A stretch of 64,000 nucleotides of DNA from Streptomyces abikoensis (GCF_014648775.1 NZ_BMRT01000003.1:1-64000), one strand, 5' to 3'; numbered from the stretch's first letter, positions 48,119-58,383 are shown. Made by a program: numbers and translations. Notes: generated by a model not told the origin, from the letters alone.

Positions 48119-49420
48119 CTAGGTCAGCCGAACCGGATTCACCACGTCCGCGATCAGCACCAGCAGCGTGAAGCAGACGAAGATGCCCGCCACCACGTAC
48201 GCCACCGGCATCAGCTTCGCCACGTCGAACGGGCCCGGGTCGGGGCGCCGGAAGACCTTGGCGACGTTCCGCCGGACCGACTCCCACAGCGCGCCCGCGA
48301 TGTGCCCGCCGTCCAGCGGGAGCAGCGGCAGCATGTTGAAGAGGAACAGGGAGAGGTTGAAGCCGGCGACCAGGAAGAGCATGGTCGCGATCTGCTGCGA
48401 CGGCGGGATGTCGAGGTTGAACACCTCGCCGCCCACCCGTGCGGCGCCCACCACGCCCATCGGCGAGTCCGCCTTGCGCTCGCCGCCGTCGAAGGCCGCG
48501 TTCCACAGGTCCGGGATCTTGCCGGGCAGGGCGATCAGCGACTCCACGCCGGACTGGACCATGTCGCCCATGCGGTCGACGGACTGGCCGAAGGACTGCT
48601 GGACGACGCCCGTGGCCGGGGTGAAGCCGAGGAAGCCGGCGGTGACGTACTCGCCCTTGACGGGCGCGCCCTTGCCGTCGTACTTCTGCACCTGGTTGGA
48701 GATGAGGTTCGCGCTGAGGGTCTTCTCGGCGCCGTCGCGGACGACGGTGATCGTGGCCGGTCCGGTGGTCTTGCGGATCTCCTTCTGGAGGGTGGTCCAG
48801 TCACCGATCCGGTGGCCGTCGAAGGCGACGATCCGGTCCTTGGGCTGGAGGCCGGCCGCCTTGGCCGGGGAGTCCTTGGCGCCCTTGGGGCACTTGTCGG
48901 TGGCGGCGCTGGCGGAGACCACGCAGTCCGAGACGGCCGAGACGGTGGTCGTCTGGGTGTTGACGCCGAAGGACATCATCACGCCGAGGAAGATCGCGAC
49001 GGCCAGGACCAGGTTCATGAACGGTCCGGCGAACATCACGATCACGCGCTTCCAGGGCTTGCGCGTGTAGAACATCCGGGTCTCGTCGCCCGGCTGGAGC
49101 TCCTCGTACGCCGCCGAGCGGGCGTCCTCGATCATGCCGCGCCACGGGGAGGTGGAGCGGGCGCTGATCCGGCCGTCCTCGCCGGGCGGGAACATGCCGA
49201 TCATGCGGATGTAGCCGCCGAGCGGGATGGCCTTGACCCCGTACTCGGTCTCGCCCTTCTTCCGCGACCACAGCGTCGGCCCGAAGCCGACCATGTACTG
49301 CGGCACCCGGATGCCGAACATCTTCGCCGTGGACAGGTGCCCCAGCTCGTGCCAGGCGATGGAGAAGAGCAGACCCACCACGAAGACGACTATCCCGAGG
49401 ATCGTCATCAGTGTCGTCAT
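48119..49420 (-). CDS. rseP: Site-2 intramembrane metalloprotease (RseP/Rip1 type)
   Basis: A 433-residue M50 protease that cleaves anti-sigma factors or other membrane proteins within the bilayer. The zinc site HELGH is at residues 24-28 in the first helix. A PDZ domain spans about 185-250 ([20 protein letters not shown]). The C-terminal motif [13 protein letters not shown] supplies the third ligand. Four membrane helices. Its start overlaps the dxr stop by four bases (ATGA), so it is coupled to an isoprenoid gene, the common bacterial arrangement. Confidence 0.95.
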   Translation of the reverse strand: MTTLMTILGIVVFVVGLLFSIAWHELGHLSTAKMFGIRVPQYMVGFGPTLWSRKKGETEYGVKAIPLGGYIRMIGMFPPGEDGRISARSTSPWRGMIEDARSAAYEELQPGDETRMFYTRKPWKRVIVMFAGPFMNLVLAVAIFLGVMMSFGVNTQTTTVSAVSDCVVSASAATDKCPKGAKDSPAKAAGLQPKDRIVAFDGHRIGDWTTLQKEIRKTTGPATITVVRDGAEKTLSANLISNQVQKYDGKGAPVKGEYVTAGFLGFTPATGVVQQSFGQSVDRMGDMVQSGVESLIALPGKIPDLWNAAFDGGERKADSPMGVVGAARVGGEVFNLDIPPSQQIATMLFLVAGFNLSLFLFNMLPLLPLDGGHIAGALWESVRRNVAKVFRRPDPGPFDVAKLMPVAYVVAGIFVCFTLLVLIADVVNPVRLT

Positions 49421-50691
49421 GCGCGGGCCTCCGAGGTCGCTTTCGCCGTACGGCCGCCCGTGCGGGCCGCCAGTTCACGGGCCCGGGCGCGGGCCCAGGT
49501 CTCCGCCTCCAGGACGTCCGAGAGGGTCAGGCGAGTTCCCACGGCGGGGGTGCCGTGCTCGGCGACCACCTCGGCGACGGTGTCCACGATCCCATTGAAC
49601 GGCAGATGTCCGCTCAGGAACGCGTCGACGCACTCCTCGTTCGCGGCGTTGAAGACGGCCGGGGCCGTCCCGCCGAGCGTCCCCACGTGCCGGGCCAGGC
49701 CCACGGACGGGAAGGCCTCGTCGTCGAGCGGGAAGAACTCCCAGGTGGAGGCCTTGGACCAGTCGAAGGCGGGGGCCGCGTCGGGCACCCGTTCGGGCCA
49801 GCCCAGGCCGATGGCGATGGGGCCGCGCATGTCCGGCGGGGTCGCCTGGGCGAGGGTGGAGCCGTCGGTGAACTCCACCATCGAGTGGACGTACGACTGC
49901 GGGTGGACGACGACCTCGATGCGCTCGAACGGGATGTCGTAGAGCAGGTGCGCCTCGATGACCTCCAGGCCCTTGTTGACCAGGGTGGCGGAGTTGATCG
50001 TGATCACCGGGCCCATGGACCAGGTGGGGTGGGCCAGGGCGTCCTTCGGGGTGACGGCGGCCAGCTCGGCCTTCGTCCGGCCGCGGAAGGGGCCGCCGGA
50101 GGCCGTGACGACCAGCTTGCGGACCTCGGCGCGGGTGCCGCCGAGGAGGGCCTGGAAGAGCGCGGCGTGCTCGGAGTCGACCGGGATGATCTGGCCGGGC
50201 TTGGCGAGGGCCTTCACCAGCGGGCCGCCGACGATCAGCGACTCCTTGTTGGCCAGGGCCAGGGTGCGGCCCGCCTCCAGGGCGGCGAGGGTGGGGGCCA
50301 GGCCGATGGAGCCGGTGATGCCGTTGAGGACCGTGTGGCACTCGCTCCGGGCCACCTCGGTGGCCGCGTCCGGGCCCGCCAGGATCTCCGGCAGCGGCTC
50401 GGTGCCGTAGCGGGCGGCCAGCGCCTCGCGCAGCGCGGGCGCCTTGTCCGCCCGTGCGACGGCCACCGTGCGGACCCGCAGTCTGTGCGCCTGCTCCGCC
50501 AGGAGGTCCACCCGCCCGCCGGCGGCGGACAGCGCGGTCACGGTGAACCGCTCGGGGTTGCGCAGCACCAGGTCGATGGCCTGGGTGCCGATCGAGCCGG
50601 TCGAGCCGAGGATCACGATCTCGCGCGGGCCGTCGTGATCGCGGCCGGGGGCGGAGTAACGCAGGTGGGGGTCAGCGAGGCAGTCCGTCAT
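49417..50691 (-). CDS. dxr: 1-deoxy-D-xylulose 5-phosphate reductoisomerase
   Basis: The first committed step of the MEP pathway; NADPH-dependent. The 424-residue protein has the Rossmann start [19 protein letters not shown], the metal/substrate segment [15 protein letters not shown] (IIPVDSEH) and the flexible loop [21 protein letters not shown] at 50691 follows a G-run. It overlaps rseP by four bases. ispG lies downstream on the same strand. Confidence 0.97.
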   Translation of the reverse strand: MTDCLADPHLRYSAPGRDHDGPREIVILGSTGSIGTQAIDLVLRNPERFTVTALSAAGGRVDLLAEQAHRLRVRTVAVARADKAPALREALAARYGTEPLPEILAGPDAATEVARSECHTVLNGITGSIGLAPTLAALEAGRTLALANKESLIVGGPLVKALAKPGQIIPVDSEHAALFQALLGGTRAEVRKLVVTASGGPFRGRTKAELAAVTPKDALAHPTWSMGPVITINSATLVNKGLEVIEAHLLYDIPFERIEVVVHPQSYVHSMVEFTDGSTLAQATPPDMRGPIAIGLGWPERVPDAAPAFDWSKASTWEFFPLDDEAFPSVGLARHVGTLGGTAPAVFNAANEECVDAFLSGHLPFNGIVDTVAEVVAEHGTPAVGTRLTLSDVLEAETWARARARELAARTGGRTAKATSEARA

Positions 50692-50704
50692 CCCCCCATT
50701 GTGG

Positions 50705-50747
50705 CCGTACCGCCGGTGCGCTCCGACAGGGGCGTCCGGCGGTACGG
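50705..50747 (-). terminator. Terminator after the acyl-CoA dehydrogenase
   Basis: CCGTACCGCCGG (50705-50716) pairs perfectly with CCGGCGGTACGG (50736-50747). It sits between the dehydrogenase stop and the dxr start. Confidence 0.7.
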
Positions 50748-50767
50748 CGTAATCGGCCCGGTGCCCG

Positions 50768-52702
50768 TCAGCGGATCGGGCGGTGGACGTTCTCCGCCTT
50801 GGAGGGGCCGGGGGTGGCGTCGGCGATCCAGGGGCCCTCGCCGCTGGGGTCGACGATGCCGCTCTCCAGCCACTCGTACGAGCCCGCCAGCACCCCGGAG
50901 ACGACCTTGCGGTCGAGGTCGTCGGTGTTGGTCCACAGCCGCCGGAAGAGCTCCTCCACACGGATGCGGGACTGCCGGCAGAAGGCGTCGGCGAGCTGGT
51001 ACGCCTCGCCGCCGTGCTCGCCGCGCAGCCGCAGGTGCTCGGCGCGGACGCAGGCGGCGCTCATCGCGAAGAGCTCGGCGCCGATGTCGACGATCCGGCC
51101 GAGGAAGCCCTGCTTGGTCTCCATGCGGCCCTGCCAGCGGGACATGGCGTAGAAGGTGGAGCGGGCGAGCTTGCGCGAGGACCGCTCGACGTACCGCAGA
51201 TGGCCCGAGAGGTCGCGGTGGCCGGCCGGGTGGAACTCGGAGTACGTGCGCGGCAGCGCTCCCGGGCCCGCGACGAGCTTGGGCAGCCAGCGGGCGTAGA
51301 AGCCGCCGGCGCGGGCGCCGGCCCGGGCCTTGTCGCCCAGGGACTTGTCCGGGTCGATGAGGTCGCCGGCCACGGACAGGTGGGCGTCGACGGCCTCGCG
51401 GGCGATCAGCAGGTGCATGATCTCCGTGGAGCCCTCGAAGATCCGGTTGATGCGCGAGTCGCGCAGCATCTGCTCGGCGGGGACGGCGCGCTCGCCCCGG
51501 GCGGCGAGCGAATCGGCGCTCTCGTAGCCCCGGCCGCCGCGGATCTGGACCAGCTCGTCCGTCATCAGCCAGGCCATCTCGCTGGCGTAGAGCTTGGCGA
51601 GGGCGGCCTCGATACGGATGTCGTTGCGCTCCTCGTCGGCCATCTGGCCGGACAGGTCGACGATCGCCTCCAGGGCGAAGGTGGTCGCCGCGATGAAGGA
51701 GATCTTCGAGCCGACGGCCTCGTGCTTGGCGATGGGCTTGCCCCACTGCTCCCGGGCCGAGGACCACTCGCGGGCGATCTTCAGCGCCCACTTGCCGCTG
51801 GACGCGCACATGGCCGGGATGGACAGCCGGCCCGTGTTGAGGGTGGTCAGCGCGATCTTCAGGCCGGCGCCCTCGGGGCCGATCCGGTTCGCGGCGGGCA
51901 CCCGCACCTGGTGGAAGCGGGTGACGCCGTTCTCGATGCCGCGCAGGCCCATGAAGGCGTTGCGGTTCTCCACGGTGACGCCCTCGGCGGCCGCCTCGAC
52001 GACGAAGGCGGTGATGCCGCCCCGGTGGCCCTCGCTCTTCGGCACCCGCGCCATCACGACGAGCAGGTCGGCGACGACGCCATTGGTCGTCCACAGCTTC
52101 ACGCCGTCGAGGACGTAGTCGTCGCCGTCGGGCACGGCGCTCGTGGCCAGCCGGGCCGGGTCGGAGCCCACGTCCGGCTCGGTCAGCAGGAAGGCGGTGA
52201 TGTCCGTGCGCGCGCAGCGCGGCAGGAACTTCTCCTTCTGCTCCTGCGTGCCGAACAGCTTCAGCGGCTGGGGCACGCCGATCGACTGGTGCGCGGAGAG
52301 CAGCGCGCCGACGACGGGGCTCGCGGAGCCCACGAGGGCCAGGGCCTTGTTGTAGTAGACGTGGTTGAGCCCGAGGCCGCCGTACTTGACGTCGATCTTC
52401 ATGCCGAAGGCGCCGAGCTCCTTGAGCCCGCCCACCGTCTCGTCGGGGATCTTCGCCTCGCGCTCGATGCGCGCGCCGTCGATCCGCGTCTCGCAGAATT
52501 CCCGGAGCTTGCCGAGGAACTCCTCGCCCCGCCGGACGTCGTCCGGCGCGGGGGTGGGATGCGGATGGATCAGATCGAGCCGGAACCGGCCGAGGAAGAG
52601 CTCCTTGGCGAAGCTGGGCTTCTTCCAGTCCTGCTCGCGCGCCGCTTCGGCGACCTGGCGCGCCTCGCGCTCGGAGACCGGTCGTACGGATGGTGCGGTC
52701 AT
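50768..52702 (-). CDS. Acyl-CoA dehydrogenase, very-long-chain type with C-terminal extension
   Basis: A FAD enzyme of fatty-acid beta-oxidation, 644 residues, longer than the usual 380-400. The core has TEPDVGSDP, the FAD segments and the catalytic glutamate in RIFEGSTEIMHLL (Glu423), the position used by very-long-chain enzymes. About 200 extra residues follow, forming a second helical domain, as in VLCAD/ACAD9. ATG at 52702 follows GAGGTG. It stands alone between terminators. Substrate chain length is inferred. Confidence 0.93.
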   Translation of the reverse strand: MTAPSVRPVSEREARQVAEAAREQDWKKPSFAKELFLGRFRLDLIHPHPTPAPDDVRRGEEFLGKLREFCETRIDGARIEREAKIPDETVGGLKELGAFGMKIDVKYGGLGLNHVYYNKALALVGSASPVVGALLSAHQSIGVPQPLKLFGTQEQKEKFLPRCARTDITAFLLTEPDVGSDPARLATSAVPDGDDYVLDGVKLWTTNGVVADLLVVMARVPKSEGHRGGITAFVVEAAAEGVTVENRNAFMGLRGIENGVTRFHQVRVPAANRIGPEGAGLKIALTTLNTGRLSIPAMCASSGKWALKIAREWSSAREQWGKPIAKHEAVGSKISFIAATTFALEAIVDLSGQMADEERNDIRIEAALAKLYASEMAWLMTDELVQIRGGRGYESADSLAARGERAVPAEQMLRDSRINRIFEGSTEIMHLLIAREAVDAHLSVAGDLIDPDKSLGDKARAGARAGGFYARWLPKLVAGPGALPRTYSEFHPAGHRDLSGHLRYVERSSRKLARSTFYAMSRWQGRMETKQGFLGRIVDIGAELFAMSAACVRAEHLRLRGEHGGEAYQLADAFCRQSRIRVEELFRRLWTNTDDLDRKVVSGVLAGSYEWLESGIVDPSGEGPWIADATPGPSKAENVHRPIR

Positions 52703-52816
52703 CTGGCACCTCACCGCGTGAGTCGGGTCGAAAAGTCCGGTCGACTACCGACCGGTGCTACTCGTCCGTATGTACCTACCCGATCCGGCCCCGCTCTACC
52801 AGCCCCCGCGCAAGAC

Positions 52817-52850
52817 GGTGGGCCGTCCCCCGGACGGGGGACGGCCCACC
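52817..52850 (-). terminator. Terminator after the aldehyde dehydrogenase
   Basis: A 14-bp perfect stem, GGTGGGCCGTCCCC (52817-52830) with its complement (52837-52850), 17 bases beyond the gene's stop. Confidence 0.8.
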
Positions 52851-52866
52851 TGTTCTTCTCAGGGCC

Positions 52867-54312
52867 TCAGAGGTCGAGACCGGTGAGCACGAGGACCCGC
52901 TCGTAGGTGTAGTCGTCCATCGCGTACCGCACGCCCTCGCGGCCGACGCCGGACTGCTTGGCGCCGCCGTACGGCATCTGGTCGGCGCGGTAGGACGGCA
53001 CGTCGCCGATGACCACACCGCCGACCTCCAGCGCGCGGTGGGCGCGGAAGGCGGTCTGCAGGTCGTGGGTGAACACACCGGCCTGGAGGCCGTACGGCGA
53101 GTCGTTGACGGCCGCGAAGGCCGCGTCCTCGCCCTCGGCCTTCGAGATGGTCAGGACCGGGCCGAAGACCTCCTCGCAGGCGATCGTGACGCCGGCGGGG
53201 ACGTCGGCGAGCACGGTCGGGGCGTAGGTCGCGCCGTCGCGCTTGCCACCGGTGAGCAGCGTGGCGCCCGCCGCGACGGCCTCGTCCACCCAGGACTCGA
53301 CGCGCTTGGCGGCGTCCTCGCTGACCAGCGGGCCGACGTCGGTGGACGCGTCGGACGGGTCGCCCGTCACCTGCGCCTCGACGGCCGCGACGACCTTCGG
53401 CAGCAGCCGCTCGTACAGCGAGGCGTCGGCGATGACGCGCTGCACGGAGATGCAGGACTGGCCGCCCTGGTAGTTGGAGAAGGTGGCGACGCGCTGCGCC
53501 GCCCAGTCCAGGTCGGCCTCGGACGACCAGTCGGCGAGGACGACGGCCGCGCCGTTGCCGCCCAGCTCCAGGGTGACGTGCTTGCGGGGCACGGAGTCGA
53601 GGATCGACCAGCCGACCGGGCCGGAGCCGGTGAAGGAGATGACGGGCAGGCGCTCGTCCTTCACGAGGGCGGGCATCCGGTCGTTCGGGACCGGCAGGAC
53701 GCTCCAGGAGCCGGCGGGGAGGTCCGTCTCGGCCAGGATCTCGCCCAGGACGAGGGAGGAGATCGGGGTGGCCGGGGCGGGCTTGAGGATGATCGGGGCG
53801 CCGACGGCGATGGCCGGGGCGACCTTGTGGGCGCTCAGGTTGAGCGGGAAGTTGAAGGGCGCGATGCCGAGGACCGTGCCGCGCGGGACGCGGCGGGTCA
53901 GGGCGAGGCGGCCGGTGCCGCCGGCGTCGGTGTCCAGGCGCTGGGCCTCGCCGGCGTTGAAGCGGCGGGCCTCCTCGGCGGCCCAGCGGAACACGGAGAC
54001 GGCACGGCCGACCTCGCCGCGGGCCCACTTGATGGGCTTGCCGTTCTCGGCGGAGATCAGCTGGGCGATCTCCTCGGTGCGCTCGGCGAGCCGCTTGGCG
54101 ACGTGGTCGAGGGCGGCGGTGCGGACGTGCGCGGGCGTGGCCGCGAACTCGTCGCGCACGGCGTGCGCGGCGGCCACGGCCTCCTCGACCTGCGCCTCGG
54201 TCGGCACGCTCACGGTGCCGACGAGACGGCCGTCCCAGGAGTTCGTGACGTCGAAGGTCTCCTCGCCGGTGGCCTCACGGCCGGCCAGCCAGAACGCGAT
54301 GGGAGCGGTCAC
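52867..54312 (-). CDS. NAD(P)-dependent aldehyde dehydrogenase
   Basis: A 481-residue member of the ALDH superfamily with the catalytic Cys287 (GGQSCISV), the general base Glu249 (TLELGGNG) and the cofactor segment APFNFPLN. GTG at 54312 has GGAGG eight bases upstream. Next to a PucR regulator, gabT and polyamine-type transport genes, it probably oxidises an amino-aldehyde or succinate semialdehyde; family membership alone does not fix the substrate. Its promoter region carries a motif shared with gabT (54381-54394). Confidence 0.92.
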   Translation of the reverse strand: MTAPIAFWLAGREATGEETFDVTNSWDGRLVGTVSVPTEAQVEEAVAAAHAVRDEFAATPAHVRTAALDHVAKRLAERTEEIAQLISAENGKPIKWARGEVGRAVSVFRWAAEEARRFNAGEAQRLDTDAGGTGRLALTRRVPRGTVLGIAPFNFPLNLSAHKVAPAIAVGAPIILKPAPATPISSLVLGEILAETDLPAGSWSVLPVPNDRMPALVKDERLPVISFTGSGPVGWSILDSVPRKHVTLELGGNGAAVVLADWSSEADLDWAAQRVATFSNYQGGQSCISVQRVIADASLYERLLPKVVAAVEAQVTGDPSDASTDVGPLVSEDAAKRVESWVDEAVAAGATLLTGGKRDGATYAPTVLADVPAGVTIACEEVFGPVLTISKAEGEDAAFAAVNDSPYGLQAGVFTHDLQTAFRAHRALEVGGVVIGDVPSYRADQMPYGGAKQSGVGREGVRYAMDDYTYERVLVLTGLDL

Positions 54313-54380
54313 GGGTTTCCTCCGGGGGTGCGGATGACTTGGGGCTCCCTCACCGTAGGCGCGCGGCACGCGCTGGTCGT

Positions 54381-54394
54381 TTGTCCGTGGTGGA
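54381..54394 (-). promoter_or_regulatory. Candidate operator TCC-N3-ACGGACAA upstream of the aldehyde dehydrogenase
   Basis: On the minus strand this reads TCCACCACGGACAA, 69 bases upstream of the dehydrogenase start. The same 11 fixed positions occur in the same orientation upstream of gabT (58461-58474). A PucR regulator lies in between. Confidence 0.5.
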
Positions 54395-54438
54395 GCGCGG
54401 GGGGATGGCGGTGCGCCACTGTGGCGGGGTGGGTTCGG

Positions 54439-56040
54439 CTAGTGCGACGGCCCCGTCGTCGCCTTCAGCGCCAGCCAGAGCTCCATCCGCACGTCCGGAT
54501 CGTCCAGCGACCGCCCCAGGATCTCCTCCACCCGCCGCATCCGGTAGCGCAGCGTGTGCCGGTGGACGCCCAGGTCGGCGGCGGCCGCGTCCCACTGGCC
54601 GTGGCGGGCGAGCCAGGCGCGCAGGGAGGCGACCAGGTCGCCGCGTCCCGTGGCGTCGTGCTCGTGGAGGGCGCGCAGCAGCCCGTCCGCGAAGGCCCGC
54701 ACCGCGTCGTCGGCGAGCAGTGGCACGACCGAGCCGGTCGCGACCTCCTCGTGCTCGACGAGGGCGCGACCCCGGCGGCGGGCGACGGACAGGGCCTGTT
54801 CCGCCTGGTGGAAGGCGGTCCCGGCGCCCGTCGGCCCGGTGGGCGCCGAGAGGCCGACGGCCACGCCGGGCTCCGCGCCCCCCTCCCGCTCCGCGGCGGC
54901 TCCCCGCCGCGCCTCGACCGTCCGCGCGTACGCGACGCACGCCGCCACGGCCGCCCCGCCGTCCCGGGCGAGGACGACGACGCGCTCGCCCTCCGGTACG
55001 ACGAGCACCGGCTCGGCCGCCCGGCTCGCCGCGGTCTCGGCGGTGTCGGCGAGCGCGCCGAGCTCGCCCTCCGGGCCGGTGTCGGCGGCCTCCGCCACCA
55101 GCATTCGGAAGGGCTCGTCCAGCAGCGCCCCGTACAGCTCCCCCGCGACCGCCCGCGCGTGGCCCGGCTCGTCGGCGAGCAGCATCCGCAGCACCGCCGC
55201 GCCCAGCCGCGCCTCCGCGTCCTGCAGGGCGCGCGAGCGCTCGGTGGTCAGGGTGAGGAGGGCGACGGCGGAGTTGACGGCGTAGCGCCCGGCGGTGCCC
55301 AGCGGCGCGTCGGTGCCCACGGCGAGGACGCCGCGCGTGCGGCGGCCGGAGCCGAGGGACTGGAGCTCGACGCGGTCGCCGCCCTCCGCCCCGGCGGCGT
55401 CCGGGCCGAGGACGGCGCTGGCGGGCGCGGGCCGCTCCCGCAGCCGTTTCACATCGGGGCCGAGCCGGGCCGCGCGGCGGGCCGCCCAGGGGGGCGCGGC
55501 GGCGACGACGGCGCCGGAGGCGTCATAGAGCGCGGCCCACCCGCCGAGGTGGGCGGCGAGCCGGGCGAGGAGGGCGGCGGGGCCCTCGGGGGCGAGGGCG
55601 GCGCGGGTCAGCTCGCGCTGGGCCTCGAAGCCCGCCGTGACCGCGTGGTACTGGTCGGCGGCGGCGGCCGCGGAGACGGCCTTGGTGATGGCGAGGAAGG
55701 GGGTGCGGCGGGGCACCTCCAGCAGTGGCAGGCCCTCCTCGGCGGCCGCCTCGACGAGGGCGCCGGGCACCTCGTCGTAGTTCACCCCGACGGCGAAGCC
55801 GAGCCCCACGACCCCGGCGCGGACCAGGCGGCGCACGTACCGCCGCATCTCCTCCCGGTCCGCCGCGTCGATCTTCATCGCCGTGATCAGCAGCAGTTCC
55901 CCGCCGTCCATCCACGGCACGGGGTCCGCGAGCTCGCTGACGTGCGCCCAGCGGACGGGCGTGTCCAGCCGCTCCGCCCCGGCGAGCACGGTGAGCCTGA
56001 GTGCGGAGTGGTTGACCAGAGAGGCGAGCGTGAGGGGCAT
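54439..56040 (-). CDS. PucR family transcriptional regulator
   Basis: A 533-residue regulator. The N-terminal PucR ligand-sensing domain (LTVLAGAERLDTPVRWAHVS; AGVVGLGFAVGVNYDEVP) is followed by a GGDEF-like/CdaR middle and a C-terminal helix-turn-helix (WDAAAADLGVHRHTLRYRMR, about residues 475-495). Members usually activate catabolic genes in response to their substrates. It lies directly upstream of the aldehyde dehydrogenase on the same strand and near gabT, which makes those two its likely targets. ATG at 56040. Confidence 0.92.
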   Translation of the reverse strand: MPLTLASLVNHSALRLTVLAGAERLDTPVRWAHVSELADPVPWMDGGELLLITAMKIDAADREEMRRYVRRLVRAGVVGLGFAVGVNYDEVPGALVEAAAEEGLPLLEVPRRTPFLAITKAVSAAAAADQYHAVTAGFEAQRELTRAALAPEGPAALLARLAAHLGGWAALYDASGAVVAAAPPWAARRAARLGPDVKRLRERPAPASAVLGPDAAGAEGGDRVELQSLGSGRRTRGVLAVGTDAPLGTAGRYAVNSAVALLTLTTERSRALQDAEARLGAAVLRMLLADEPGHARAVAGELYGALLDEPFRMLVAEAADTGPEGELGALADTAETAASRAAEPVLVVPEGERVVVLARDGGAAVAACVAYARTVEARRGAAAEREGGAEPGVAVGLSAPTGPTGAGTAFHQAEQALSVARRRGRALVEHEEVATGSVVPLLADDAVRAFADGLLRALHEHDATGRGDLVASLRAWLARHGQWDAAAADLGVHRHTLRYRMRRVEEILGRSLDDPDVRMELWLALKATTGPSH

Positions 56041-56098
56041 GGAACCTTCGGACGGGCGGTGCGGGCAGGTGCCGTCCCGTATGAACGGCCCTGACCGA

Positions 56099-56126
56099 TT
56101 CTGCCTCAGTGGAGCATTGCGCAGAA
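56099..56126. promoter_or_regulatory. Inverted repeat upstream of the PucR gene
   Basis: TTCTGC (56099-56104) and GCAGAA (56121-56126) are separated by 16 bases, 59 bases upstream of the PucR start and 17 past the stop of the VirD4-like gene. It could be an autoregulatory site or chance. Confidence 0.3.
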
Positions 56127-56142
56127 AGCGGGAAGCCGCCGG

Positions 56143-58383
56143 TCAGCGCTCCAGGTCGATCAGGACGGGGGGCGCGCTGCCGCCCCGCACCGACGTCACG
56201 GACAGCACCGCGTGCCCGGCGGGCACGCCGTGGGCCAGCTCGGAGGCGGACCAGCGCTCCCGCTCCACCTTGCGGACGGTCACGGACTGGGCGGTGACGG
56301 CCCGGCCCGTGATCACCCGGCGGACGAGATGGGTGACGCGCGTGAGCGGCTCGTGGGCGATGACCTGCCGGTCGGTGATGTCGCGGGTCTCCACCCACTC
56401 CTTGCCCCAGACCTCCGCGAAACGCGCCCCGTCCCAGGTGGTCACCCCGGAGAAGGCCATCCGGCAGCCGACGGAGCCCAGCAGGGCGCTGCGCAGCGCC
56501 TCGGGGACGTCGTCGAGGGTGCGCAGGGTGAGCACGGCCCCGGCGTGGGCGGAGCGCAGCCGCGCCAGGCCGCGCACGGACTCGGGGGTGACGGTGTGGG
56601 TGGCGTCGTCGAGGACGAGGCAGGCGAACAGCGAGCGGTCGGCGCGGCCGGTGGCGCACTCGGTGAACTGGGCCAGGATCAGCCGGGCGAGCATCCGGGA
56701 CGCCTCGGCGTGGCCGCGCTCGGGCAGGTCGATCCGGACGCGCAGCGGGTGTTCGAGCGTCCGCAGGGAGAAGGCCCGCCCGCTGCGGGTGGTGTCGAAG
56801 AAGCCGGCGAAGGCGGGCCGGTCGAGGAGGGCCAGCCGGTCGGAGAGGAGCGGTCCGGGGTCGCCGGGCCGTCCCGCCTGGCGCTCGCGGGCGTCCAGTT
56901 CGCGGGCGAGCGCGTCCTGTCCGCGTGCCGTGAGGGCGGTGCGCAGCGCGCCGGTCGCGGCGGCGGAGCCGTCGAGGAGGTCGCGCAGTTCGGGGACGGC
57001 CGGGAAGCGGCCGTGGGCGGCCCGGAACGGGCCGAGGAGCTGGGCGAGGGCGGTGGCGGCCCGGCGGCCGTCGCCGCCGGGGAGACCGGCGACGATGTCG
57101 CCGACGAGGCCCTCGGCGAGGACGGCGGCGGCCTCGTCGGGGTCGTCCGTGCCGCCGTACAGGTCGAGGTCGTAGGCGGAGTCGGGGCGGCCGATCCGGA
57201 CCACGACGTCGAAGGCGTCGTCGGGGGCGAGCCCGGCTCCCGCCGCCGCGACGGCGACGACCGCCGTGCGCCCGGCGAGCGCCTGGAGGCACAGCGATTC
57301 GAGGACGGGCCGCACGAGCCGCGCGGACTTGCCGCAGCCGGGCGGCCCGACGGCGAGCAGGGAGGTGCCCAGCAGCGTGGGGTCGAGGGCCGCGCCGGCG
57401 CCCCGGTGGTCGTAGGGGTTGCGCTCGTCGTCGGTGGCGGCGCCGACGCGGACCTGGCGGGTGACGAGGTCGTGGACGGCGGCGCGTGCGGGCAGGTCGC
57501 GGGCCCCGGAGGGGTGGGCGCAGGCGGCGGCGCCGTGCTTGACGACGGCGTCGGTGAAGGCGGCCAGCCGGTCGGGCCGGGCGCGCGAGGTCTCCCAGGC
57601 GCGCCCGATGCGGGCGTGGTCGACGTCGTTCATCAGCCCGGCCCTGGCCTCCGCCGCGAGCCGGTCGGCGGCGGCGCCCGCCCCCGAGGCGCGCAGCCGG
57701 GGCCATTCGGCGGGGTCCTCGCCCGGCGCGGCGGGAGCGGTGGGCGCCGCGTCGCCGGAGTCGTCCCACAGGCGGCGCAGGGCGGGCACGGCCCAGCGGC
57801 GCCACACCTGGGGCCAGCGGCCGAGGCGGCCGAAGACCACGAGGAGGACGAGACCGACCAGCGTGTAGTAGCCGTAGACGACCCAGACGGCGAGCATGCC
57901 CTCCTCCCGCCAGGAGTCGGGCGTCAGCGCGAACAGCGGCCAGATCCAGTAGTGGCCGAGGTAGCCGTTCCACAGCAGGGACCACAGCAGCCAGCCGCAC
58001 AGCAGGGAGATCACCGCGCTGCTGAGCAGCTGCCGGCCGGGAATCCGGTCGGGCTCCTCCGGCGGCCTGGGCCGGTGGCCGAACCTCCACACGCCGGGCG
58101 CGGCGTCCGGGCGCGGGGTGCGCAGCCAGGACAGGAACGGGGCGCCCGCGCCGCCGTCGGCCCGGGGCTCGGCGTCCGGTCGCGGCGGCACGGCCGACGG
58201 CGCGGGGGGCGGCCCGGCCGACTCGACGGGCGGCGGCACGGGCGGCCCGGCGGGCGGCGGCGCGTCCGCCCCCGGCGGCGGCGCCGGCGGTTGCCCGGGC
58301 GGGCCCGCCTGGCGTGGCGGACGGCCCCCCCGCGCGCCGGGCGTCCCGCGCCCGCCTCCCGTGGTCTCCTCGGTGTCCCTCAC
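56143..58383 (-). CDS. Orphan VirD4/TraG-like membrane ATPase
   Basis: A 746-residue protein. Residues 1-80 are Pro/Gly-rich, two membrane helices follow (about 119-138 and 162-184), and then a cytosolic P-loop NTPase with GPPGCGKS (346-353) and a Walker B-like strand ACLVLDDATHT (Asp592/593). The layout of N-terminal helices plus an RecA-like domain resembles type IV coupling proteins or FtsK/HerA-type motors. No conjugation, relaxase or secretion genes are nearby. GTG at 58383 has GAGGGG upstream. It is divergent from gabT. The function is unknown; the similarity is from architecture only. Confidence 0.82.
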   Translation of the reverse strand: MRDTEETTGGGRGTPGARGGRPPRQAGPPGQPPAPPPGADAPPPAGPPVPPPVESAGPPPAPSAVPPRPDAEPRADGGAGAPFLSWLRTPRPDAAPGVWRFGHRPRPPEEPDRIPGRQLLSSAVISLLCGWLLWSLLWNGYLGHYWIWPLFALTPDSWREEGMLAVWVVYGYYTLVGLVLLVVFGRLGRWPQVWRRWAVPALRRLWDDSGDAAPTAPAAPGEDPAEWPRLRASGAGAAADRLAAEARAGLMNDVDHARIGRAWETSRARPDRLAAFTDAVVKHGAAACAHPSGARDLPARAAVHDLVTRQVRVGAATDDERNPYDHRGAGAALDPTLLGTSLLAVGPPGCGKSARLVRPVLESLCLQALAGRTAVVAVAAAGAGLAPDDAFDVVVRIGRPDSAYDLDLYGGTDDPDEAAAVLAEGLVGDIVAGLPGGDGRRAATALAQLLGPFRAAHGRFPAVPELRDLLDGSAAATGALRTALTARGQDALARELDARERQAGRPGDPGPLLSDRLALLDRPAFAGFFDTTRSGRAFSLRTLEHPLRVRIDLPERGHAEASRMLARLILAQFTECATGRADRSLFACLVLDDATHTVTPESVRGLARLRSAHAGAVLTLRTLDDVPEALRSALLGSVGCRMAFSGVTTWDGARFAEVWGKEWVETRDITDRQVIAHEPLTRVTHLVRRVITGRAVTAQSVTVRKVERERWSASELAHGVPAGHAVLSVTSVRGGSAPPVLIDLER

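Noticed and set aside
50688-52709. A second minus-strand frame over the acyl-CoA dehydrogenase
   Set aside because: Arg/Gly-rich shadow of the real gene in the adjacent frame.
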